Source of the DNA: Planococcaceae bacterium UBA3370
GTDB lineage: Bacteria > Bacillota > Bacilli > Bacillales_A > Planococcaceae
Reading direction: 5' to 3'
Length of the DNA: 6,642 nucleotides
NCBI GenBank assembly: GCA_002360295.1
Contig: DEQI01000256.1
Location: forward strand, 18,247-24,888
A program made the position numbers and the translations under genes. Below the pieces are notes generated by a model. The model saw nothing but the letters and a program-made list of their open reading frames with translations, was not told where the DNA came from and ran no database searches. The first letter of the stretch is position 1; each line of letters opens with the position of its first letter. Shown piece after piece: positions 1-6,642 of this stretch.

Positions 1-360
1 AAAAAAAGGGAGCTAGAACGCGGAGTAACACTATATGGTCCACATCGAGATGATTTGCAATTCTTTGTAAACGATTATGATGTTCAAATATATGGCTCAC
101 AAGGTCAACAGCGTACTACAGCATTGTCATTAAAACTGGCCGAAATTGAACTCATTAAACAAGAAACGAAAGATACACCAATTTTATTGTTGGATGATGT
201 ATTATCAGAACTTGATGATTATAGACAAACTCATTTATTAAACACTATTCAAGAAGAAGTACAAACATTCGTTACTACAACAAGTGTTGAAGGAATTCAC
301 CATGAAACGATGAAGCATGCGAAATTGTTCCACGTGAAACAAGGGACAATTAAAATATAG
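1..360 (+). CDS. recF: DNA replication and repair protein RecF, C-terminal part (5' end outside window)
   Basis: RecF is a cytoplasmic SMC/ABC-type ATPase that binds gapped DNA and helps RecO/RecR load RecA. Only the last 119 codons are here; the open frame runs to the window edge, so the gene starts upstream (the family is about 370 residues). Seen in the partial protein: GPHRDD at residues 13-18, the ABC signature YGSQGQQRT at 31-39, the Walker B strand ILLLDD at 61-66, a D-loop SELDD at 69-73, and the TTTS segment at 92-95. These match RecF rather than other SMC-like proteins. It ends in TAG 63 bp before the chosen gyrB start, with no terminator between, so recF and gyrB may be co-transcribed. 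The last codons also carry a perfect parS sequence (326-341), which reads FHVKQ in this frame. No damage to the frame is seen. Confidence 0.97.
   Translation, partial: KKRELERGVTLYGPHRDDLQFFVNDYDVQIYGSQGQQRTTALSLKLAEIELIKQETKDTPILLLDDVLSELDDYRQTHLLNTIQEEVQTFVTTTSVEGIHHETMKHAKLFHVKQGTIKI
326..341. other. parS: parS centromere site (Spo0J/ParB binding) inside recF
   Basis: The 16 bases TGTTCCACGTGAAACA match the bacterial parS consensus TGTTNCACGTGAAACA at every position and are palindromic apart from one pair. In Bacillus, Spo0J (ParB) binds such sites near the origin, spreads as a CTP-dependent clamp, and recruits SMC condensin for chromosome segregation. The site lies within the coding sequence of recF, about 80 bp before gyrB, in an origin-proximal position as expected for parS. 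The match is read directly from sequence; binding is inferred from the consensus. Confidence 0.9.
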
Positions 361-408
361 TGTGGTTTTATGCCATTTATTTAATTTGCAACGACAGAGT
401 TAGAGAAA

Positions 409-2352
<1,944 letters not shown>

Positions 2353-2360
2353 TGCTATAG

Positions 2361-2369
2361 AAGGGAGGT
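2361..2369 (+). promoter_or_regulatory. ribosome binding site of gyrA
   Basis: AAGGGAGGT has its GGAGG core at 2364-2368, 8 nt before the TTG at 2377. This near-ideal Shine-Dalgarno sequence identifies TTG as the start codon; the next in-frame ATG lies far inside the conserved N-terminus, in [10 protein letters not shown]. Confidence 0.85.
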
Positions 2370-2376
2370 CAATATT

Positions 2377-4851
2377 TTGTCTGAGATTCAACATGGAAAT
2401 ATTCAAGGAAGAAATATTACGACTGAAATTAAAACTTCATTTTTAAGCTATGCAATGAGTGTTATCGTTTCACGTGCACTACCAGATGTACGTGACGGGT
2501 TAAAACCTGTACACCGTCGTATTTTGTTCGGTATGCAGGAACTTGGAAACACTTCAGATAAACCATATAAAAAGAGTGCGCGTATAGTTGGGGATGTAAT
2601 GGGTAAGTTCCACCCACACGGTGACTCTTCAATATATGACGCAATGGTGCGTATGGCGCAAGATTTTAGTTATCGTTACATGCTTGTAGATGGACACGGT
2701 AACTTTGGTTCTGTAGATGGTGATGGCGCAGCTGCCATGCGTTATACAGAATCGCGTATGTCAAAAATCGCAATGGAAATGTTACGAGATATTAATAAAG
2801 ATACAATCGATTATGGGCCGAACTATGATGGTAGTGAAAAAGAACCGCTTGTATTACCAGCTCGTTATCCAAACCTTTTAGTGAACGGTGCATCAGGAAT
2901 TGCAGTTGGGATGGCGACAAATATTCCACCACATCAATTAGGTGAAACAATCGATGCTGTTTTAGCCCTTTCAGAAAATCCAGCCATTACAACAGAAGAG
3001 TTAATGGATATAATTCCAGGTCCTGATTTCCCAACAGGTGGGCTTATTTTAGGTCGTTCTGGTATTCGTCGTGCCTATGAAACGGGTCGTGGGTCCATTA
3101 CGATTCGTGCAAAAGTAGAAATTGAGCAAAAATCGAACGGTAAAGAAACAATTTTAGTGCATGAGCTACCATATCAAGTAAACAAGGCGAAGTTAATTGA
3201 AAAAATTGCGGAGCTTGTACGCGATAAAAAAATCGACGGTATTACAAATTTACGTGATGAATCTGACCGTAATGGTATGCGTATTGTTATTGAGGTTCGT
3301 CGAGATGCAAATGCCAATGTTATTTTAAATAATTTATTTAAACAAACACCGATGCAATCCAGCTTTGGTGTCAATATGTTGGCATTAGTAGACGGTCAAC
3401 CAAAAGTATTAAGTTTAAAAGAAGTATTACATTATTATTTAGAACATCAAAAAGTAGTAATTACACGCCGTACGCAATTTGAACTTCGAAAAGCAGAAGA
3501 ACGTGCTCATATTTTAGAAGGTTTACGTATAGCGCTTGATCATATTGATGAAATTATTACGATTATACGTAATTCTCGTAGTGGGGATGAAGCAAAGCCA
3601 CTATTAATGGAACGCTTCAATTTATCTGAGCGCCAAGCTCAAGCTATTTTAGATATGCGTTTAGTCCGTTTAAGTGGATTAGAACGTGAAAAAATAGAAT
3701 CAGAATATCAAGAGTTACAAAAGTTAATTGCAGAATTAAAAGCAATATTAGCTGATGAAGAGAAAATTCTTGATATTATTCGTCAAGAATTAACTGAAAT
3801 TAAAGAACGCTATAATGATAAACGTCGTACAGAAATTACTTCTGGCGGTTTGGAAATGATCGAGGATGAGGATTTAATTCCACGTGAAAACTCTGTTGTG
3901 ACGTTAACTCATAATGGTTATATTAAACGTTTAGCTGCCAACACATATCGTTCTCAAAAACGCGGTGGACGTGGTGTACAAGGTATGGGCACTAACGAAG
4001 ATGATTTTGTGGAACATCTATTATTTACATCCACACATGATACGATTTTATTCTTCACATCGAAAGGTAAAGTATTCCGTGCAAAAGGTTACGAAATACC
4101 TGAATATGGACGTACAGCAAAAGGATTGCCTTTAGTCAATTTATTAAATGTTGATAAAGACGAAAAAGTAACAGCAATGATTCGGATTGATTCATTCGAT
4201 GAAGATGCATACTTTATTTTTACAACTAAAACGGGTATTACGAAACGTACACCTGTAGAACAGTTTGCTAATATCCGTACAAATGGTTTAATTGCTATTG
4301 GGTTACGAGAAGATGATGAACTTATTTCAGTTCGATTAACAGATGGTACGAAACAAATTATTATAGGAACTCGCGATGGTATGCTAGTTCGTTTCCAAGA
4401 GGATGAAATTCGTTCTATGGGTCGTACTGCAGCTGGTGTACGAGGAATTAAACTTCGCGAAGGCGATCATGTAATAGGTATGGAAATTGTAGAACCAGGA
4501 CAAGAAATATTAGTCGTAACAGAAAAAGGATACGGTAAACGTACACCTGAAGAAGAATATCGTTTACAAAGTCGCGGTGGTATCGGTCTAAAAACGATGC
4601 AAATTACTGAAAAGAACGGTAAAATGGTGGCCGTTAAAACAGTAGATGGCACAGAAGACTTAATGTTAATTACGATTAATGGTATGTTAATTCGTATGGA
4701 TGTAAATGATATATCTGTTATTGGACGTAGCACGCAAGGTGTTCGACTAATTCGTTTAGCAGATGATGAATATGTTGCAACTGTTGCGAGAGTAAAAAAA
4801 GATGATTCTGATGATGAATTAGTTGAAGAAGAAACTGAACAAGAAGAATAA
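2377..4851 (+). CDS. gyrA: DNA gyrase subunit A (DNA cleavage and wrapping subunit)
   Basis: GyrA cuts and rejoins the gate DNA segment and wraps DNA so that gyrase supercoils negatively. The 824 residues agree with B. subtilis GyrA (about 820). Seen: [11 protein letters not shown] at 40-50, [10 protein letters not shown] at 79-88, catalytic tyrosine Y123 in AAAMRYTES, then the tower and coiled-coil region. The C-terminal beta-pinwheel starts with the GyrA box QKRGGRG at 527-533, which separates gyrase from topoisomerase IV ParC. Five more blade turns follow near 577 (YGRTAKG), 633 (IRTNG), 681 (MGRTAAG), 730 (LQSRGG) and 782 (IGRSTQG), about 50 residues apart. The tail 809-824 is very acidic (11 of 16 residues). 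Quinolone-determining positions S84 and D88 carry the susceptible-type residues. It starts with TTG 24 bp after gyrB and ends before a strong terminator, so gyrBA is one unit. Confidence 0.98.
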   Translation: MSEIQHGNIQGRNITTEIKTSFLSYAMSVIVSRALPDVRDGLKPVHRRILFGMQELGNTSDKPYKKSARIVGDVMGKFHPHGDSSIYDAMVRMAQDFSYRYMLVDGHGNFGSVDGDGAAAMRYTESRMSKIAMEMLRDINKDTIDYGPNYDGSEKEPLVLPARYPNLLVNGASGIAVGMATNIPPHQLGETIDAVLALSENPAITTEELMDIIPGPDFPTGGLILGRSGIRRAYETGRGSITIRAKVEIEQKSNGKETILVHELPYQVNKAKLIEKIAELVRDKKIDGITNLRDESDRNGMRIVIEVRRDANANVILNNLFKQTPMQSSFGVNMLALVDGQPKVLSLKEVLHYYLEHQKVVITRRTQFELRKAEERAHILEGLRIALDHIDEIITIIRNSRSGDEAKPLLMERFNLSERQAQAILDMRLVRLSGLEREKIESEYQELQKLIAELKAILADEEKILDIIRQELTEIKERYNDKRRTEITSGGLEMIEDEDLIPRENSVVTLTHNGYIKRLAANTYRSQKRGGRGVQGMGTNEDDFVEHLLFTSTHDTILFFTSKGKVFRAKGYEIPEYGRTAKGLPLVNLLNVDKDEKVTAMIRIDSFDEDAYFIFTTKTGITKRTPVEQFANIRTNGLIAIGLREDDELISVRLTDGTKQIIIGTRDGMLVRFQEDEIRSMGRTAAGVRGIKLREGDHVIGMEIVEPGQEILVVTEKGYGKRTPEEEYRLQSRGGIGLKTMQITEKNGKMVAVKTVDGTEDLMLITINGMLIRMDVNDISVIGRSTQGVRLIRLADDEYVATVARVKKDDSDDELVEEETEQEE

Positions 4852-4858
4852 TCATTAT

Positions 4859-4900
4859 AGAGGACGTTTGAACTTATGTTGAAACGTCCTCTTATTTTTT
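4859..4900 (+). terminator. intrinsic terminator after gyrA
   Basis: A perfect 11-bp stem pairs AGAGGACGTTT (4859-4869) with AAACGTCCTCT (4882-4892). After a G.G mismatch, three more pairs (4871-4873 with 4878-4880) close on a TTAT loop. The stem is followed by TATTTTTT (4893-4900). It begins 7 bases after the gyrA stop and should end the recF/gyrB/gyrA transcript. Confidence 0.93.
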
Positions 4901-4962
4901 AGAAATTATAGTTCCAACTAATTGAATTTTTAATAATCTGAGGGGAAATAAAGAATTTTCTC

Positions 4963-4991
4963 TTAAATTTTAGTACCACTTAAGCTACAAT
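4963..4991 (+). promoter_or_regulatory. candidate SigA promoter of the HD-GYP-like gene
   Basis: A -10 element TACAAT (4986-4991, 5 of 6 to consensus) lies 17 bp after TTAAAT (4963-4968, only 3 of 6 to TTGACA). The predicted start near 4998 gives a leader of about 30 nt before the Shine-Dalgarno and GTG at 5028. The strong terminator just upstream makes a promoter in this gap necessary unless readthrough is used. The -35 is weak, so a regulator or low expression is possible. Confidence 0.5.
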
Positions 4992-5012
4992 GGAAATAAA
5001 AGTAACAGTATG

Positions 5013-5020
5013 AAGGTGGG
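5013..5020 (+). promoter_or_regulatory. ribosome binding site deciding the HD-GYP-like gene start
   Basis: AAGGTGGG has its GGTGG core at 5015-5019, 8 nt before the GTG at 5028. It lies downstream of the in-frame ATG at 5010, which has no good Shine-Dalgarno of its own, so GTG 5028 is the better start. Confidence 0.7.
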
Positions 5021-5027
5021 TCTTCTA

Positions 5028-6134
5028 GTGGAAGCTACATATATGAATGTTTCAGAATTGCGATTAGGAACAGTAATAGCAGAGGATATTTTTGCGAATA
5101 CGCAATATCCGATTATTTTTAAAGATACAAAAGTTACATATGAACATATACATATTTTAAAAGCATTTCGAATTCACACAGTTCTTATATATAAAGATGA
5201 TGTGCCGAGTACTAATGATAAGTCAAATGAAGCTTCTTCTATAATTATGCCACCAATAACAAAAACTAATTCTTTTGAAATGTACTATACGGAGGCTATT
5301 CAACAAATCAAAAAGGAATTTTTAAATTGGCAGTCTGGAGCCAAAATAGATATTACTAAAGTTCGGGGTATGATGATTCCATTAATTGAACTTGTTTTAG
5401 AGAACCGTTCTTATATTTTTGATTTAGATAGTTATTCAAATCCAAAAGATTATTTATATCATCATAGTATTGCGACAGGTTTAATTTCCGCTATTGTTAC
5501 ACAAAAATTAGGTTATGAACGTGGTATTTGTATTCAAATGGCTATTGCAGGAATGTTAGCAGACTGCGGGATGGCAAAAGTATCGGTCAAAATTCGAGAG
5601 AAAAAAACGAAACTAACGGAAACAGAAGTTGCTGAAATACGCCAACATCCTATTAATAGTTACTTAATGGTGAAAAACTTACCTGCATTAAAGGATGAAA
5701 TGAAAATAGCCATTTTTCAACATCATGAGCGTCTCAATGGAAGTGGTTACCCTAGAGGTGAGAAAAACGGTAACATCACTGCATTCTCACAAATTATTGC
5801 GGTGGCAGACGTCTACCATGCGATGACAAGTGAACGGTTATATAGTCAAAAAAAGGCGACATTCCAAGTCATTGAAATGATAAAAGAGGAAGAGTTTGGT
5901 AAATTTGATATAAAAGTTGTACAAGCACTAATAGATATAGTAGCTGATTTACCAATTGGAACAAAAGTGGAGTTATCCAATAAAGAACATGCAGAAGTGA
6001 TGTTTATTAATAAGTATGCGCCAACAAGACCTTTAGTCAAAATTTTGAGCTCTAGTGAATTTGTCGACTTAGCAACAGTACGTTCAATCCATATTTCACG
6101 TGTAATTACAAATGACAAGGTAGTCATGTTTTAA
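5028..6134 (+). CDS. HD-GYP domain protein with degenerate HD motif (predicted cyclic-di-GMP signalling protein, possibly catalytically inactive)
   Basis: HD-GYP proteins are metal-dependent hydrolases, mostly of cyclic-di-GMP. Numbered from GTG 5028 (368 residues): residues 7-60 form the small N-terminal domain common in these proteins (LRLGTVIAEDI at 11-21); 75-140 look helical; the HD-GYP core spans about 140-300; a C-terminal beta segment starts at PIGTKVEL (309-316). Core motifs kept: DYLYHHS with H146, H207 in the RQHP motif, HHERLNGSGYP at 232-242, D261 in VADVYHA, SERLY at 268-272. The HD signature reads A178-D179-C180-G181-M182 instead of HDIGK: the metal-binding His and the Lys are gone, and position 264 is His instead of the usual Asp. 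Metal binding and hydrolysis are therefore doubtful; it may bind a nucleotide or a partner instead (inference). No membrane segment or signal peptide is seen. It follows the gyrA terminator with its own candidate promoter and precedes an rRNA operon. An in-frame ATG at 5010 is an alternative start. The fold assignment is firm; the ligand is unknown. Confidence 0.92.
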   Translation: MEATYMNVSELRLGTVIAEDIFANTQYPIIFKDTKVTYEHIHILKAFRIHTVLIYKDDVPSTNDKSNEASSIIMPPITKTNSFEMYYTEAIQQIKKEFLNWQSGAKIDITKVRGMMIPLIELVLENRSYIFDLDSYSNPKDYLYHHSIATGLISAIVTQKLGYERGICIQMAIAGMLADCGMAKVSVKIREKKTKLTETEVAEIRQHPINSYLMVKNLPALKDEMKIAIFQHHERLNGSGYPRGEKNGNITAFSQIIAVADVYHAMTSERLYSQKKATFQVIEMIKEEEFGKFDIKVVQALIDIVADLPIGTKVELSNKEHAEVMFINKYAPTRPLVKILSSSEFVDLATVRSIHISRVITNDKVVMF

Positions 6135-6380
6135 AAGTGAATAGTGATATGGCTGCATTTATGTATGTATTTTTGAGGAGAGGTTTACAGAAGGTTATTA
6201 CTTTCTAATCCTTTCTTTTCTGGGGTGAAATTGGAGTTTTAGTTTGTTCCATATCTTTATTAGAAATGGAACAAAGGTAAGTGAGGGAGTAGTAGATTAG
6301 GGTAAATAGAGGGGGAAGCATAGTTTTAATGGAAACAAACGAATTTAATTTAAGAGGTTATAGAGAGGATTTCATTTAGT
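6135..6380. other. non-coding gap between the HD-GYP-like gene and the rRNA promoters
   Basis: No convincing gene is seen on either strand. The gap holds a weak bulged hairpin (6191-6213), a perfect 10-bp inverted repeat (6243-6275), a purine-rich stretch without C (6273-6318), and a 16-codon ATG frame (6329-6379) judged spurious. There is no classical terminator, so how the HD-GYP-like transcript ends is unclear. Confidence 0.6.
6243..6275. repeat. inverted repeat / hairpin without U-tract
   Basis: TTTGTTCCAT (6243-6252) pairs perfectly with ATGGAACAAA (6266-6275) around 13 bases; past an A.A mismatch three more pairs are possible (6254-6256 with 6262-6264). No T-run follows on either strand, so it is not a standard terminator. 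It could be an operator palindrome or a 3'-end stabilising hairpin of the HD-GYP-like mRNA. Confidence 0.7.
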
Positions 6381-6419
6381 ATAGTTGTTTTTTTGCAAAC
6401 TTATTTAAATACGTGAAAC

Positions 6420-6435
6420 TGATATAATTAAGAGG
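6420..6435 (+). promoter_or_regulatory. possible upstream rRNA promoter with extended -10
   Basis: TGATATAAT (6420-6428) is a perfect extended -10 (TGnTATAAT). The expected -35 position has only a poor match (CTTATT at 6400-6405), but a TGn motif can compensate. The predicted start is G6435, in line with the two downstream promoters. It would be the first of three stacked promoters; it could instead be a chance hit in AT-rich DNA. Confidence 0.45.
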
Positions 6436-6440
6436 GAATT

Positions 6441-6465
6441 ACAATAAATCTTTTAAAAAAAAGTA
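6441..6465 (+). promoter_or_regulatory. AT-rich UP-like element upstream of rRNA P1
   Basis: The bases before the P1 -35 are almost pure A/T and include TTTTAAAAAAAA (6451-6462). This resembles the UP elements that bind the RNA polymerase alpha C-terminal domain at strong rRNA promoters. It is a composition call only. Confidence 0.5.
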
Positions 6466-6494
6466 TTGACGTACTTTTATATTCTTGTTATTAT
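6466..6494 (+). promoter_or_regulatory. rRNA operon promoter P1 (SigA)
   Basis: The -35 TTGACG (6466-6471) and -10 TATTAT (6489-6494) are 17 bp apart, and TGT just before the -10 makes it an extended -10. The predicted start is G6501, fitting the rule that Bacillus rRNA promoters start with G and follow the GTP level, which couples rRNA synthesis to growth and the stringent response. It lies about 98 bp before the P2 start, the usual tandem layout. Confidence 0.85.
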
Positions 6495-6563
6495 AAATAA
6501 GTCGTTAAGACGAACTGAAGACACAACTTGAATCTTTATTCTTTAAAAAGATAAAAAAAGTTG

Positions 6564-6592
6564 TTGACAAAGTTCTTAAAATAAGTTAAGAT
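6564..6592 (+). promoter_or_regulatory. rRNA operon promoter P2 (SigA)
   Basis: A consensus -35 TTGACA (6564-6569) is followed after 17 bp by TAAGAT (6587-6592, 4 of 6 to TATAAT). The predicted start is G6599, again a G. An A-rich tract (6544-6560) precedes the -35. Position just before the leader motif identifies it as the promoter nearest the 16S gene. Confidence 0.85.
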
Positions 6593-6598
6593 ATTAAA

Positions 6599-6642
6599 GT
6601 TGTCACAAAAAGACAAGCGACATGAACCTTGAAAACTGAACA
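6599..6642 (+). other. 5' leader of the rRNA operon transcript (partial)
   Basis: From the predicted P2 start the transcript carries a 5-bp hairpin (TTGTC 6600-6604 with GACAA 6612-6616) and then ACCTTGAAAACTGAACA (6626-6642). Bacillus rRNA leaders carry a very similar CTTTGAAAACT-AACA block containing a boxA-like antitermination element, upstream of the 16S gene. The window ends inside the leader, so no mature rRNA is present here; 16S should begin shortly downstream. Confidence 0.8.

Noticed and set aside
2466..2481. Second parS-like site in gyrA (CGTTTCACGTGCACTA)
   Set aside because: Only 12 of 16 positions fit when the N is counted as a match; the right arm is broken and the bases encode the conserved VSRALP stretch.
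3876..3891. parS-like CACGTG site in gyrA
   Set aside because: 12 of 16 positions; both outer arms are wrong.
4922..4950. Promoter with -35 TTGAAT upstream of the HD-GYP-like gene
   Set aside because: No acceptable -10 at 16-18 bp spacing; the TACAAT-based promoter fits better.
5973..5981. DnaA box (TTATCCAAT) as an origin signal
   Set aside because: A single imperfect copy inside a conserved coding region; no cluster or AT-rich unwinding element with it.
6092..6107. parS-like CACGTG site near the end of the HD-GYP-like gene
   Set aside because: 12 of 16 positions; the right arm is TAATT instead of AAACA.
6191..6213. Possible terminator of the HD-GYP-like gene (AAGG-TTA with TAA-T-CCTT)
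   Set aside because: Only seven pairs with a bulged T, and the following tract TCTTTTCT is interrupted by C; too weak to call.
6329..6379. 16-codon ATG frame with a GAGGGGG sequence upstream
   Set aside because: The Shine-Dalgarno is about 13 nt away, the peptide is very short and resembles nothing known, and it lies just before the rRNA promoters.
6626..6642. Start of the 16S rRNA gene
   Set aside because: The GAGTTTGATC-type 16S start is not present; the window ends in the leader.

Overview
The window comes from a low-GC Gram-positive bacterium of the Bacillales, most likely Bacillaceae/Planococcaceae and Lysinibacillus- or Solibacillus-like. The reasons are the AT-rich codons, strong AGGAGG-type ribosome binding sites, GyrB and GyrA proteins of Firmicute type, and the origin-proximal order recF-gyrB-gyrA-rRNA operon known from Bacillus. 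The genus is inferred from general resemblance, not from a search. All genes and the rRNA promoters point to the + strand, away from the expected origin upstream.

Layout: 1-360 is the 3' third of recF (recombination/repair ATPase). A perfect 16-bp parS (Spo0J/ParB binding) sequence lies inside its coding region at 326-341. After a short gap without a terminator comes gyrB (GTG at 424, stop at 2352), then 24 bp later gyrA (TTG at 2377, stop at 4851). The two DNA gyrase subunits form a compact pair, closed by a strong intrinsic terminator at 4859-4900. A separate transcription unit follows: a candidate SigA promoter at 4963-4991 and a gene for an HD-GYP-like protein (GTG at 5028, stop at 6134). 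The HD histidine of its signature is replaced by alanine (ADCGM instead of HDIGK), so it is probably not an ordinary cyclic-di-GMP phosphodiesterase.

The last 508 bases have no convincing gene. The first half (6135 to about 6380) holds a 10-bp inverted repeat without a U-tract and a purine-rich stretch lacking C. The second half is an rRNA operon control region: two SigA promoters about 98 bp apart with predicted G start sites, a possible third one upstream, AT-rich UP-like sequence, and the conserved rRNA leader motif GAAAACTGAACA at the window edge. The 16S rRNA gene itself is not reached.

The genes share a chromosome-maintenance theme: RecF acts on damaged forks, gyrase supplies negative supercoiling, parS loads the segregation machinery, and the rRNA operon just downstream creates heavy transcription that needs gyrase. 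No wholly new multi-gene system is visible. The most notable points are the parS inside recF, the degenerate HD-GYP protein between gyrA and the rRNA operon, and the layered rRNA promoters.
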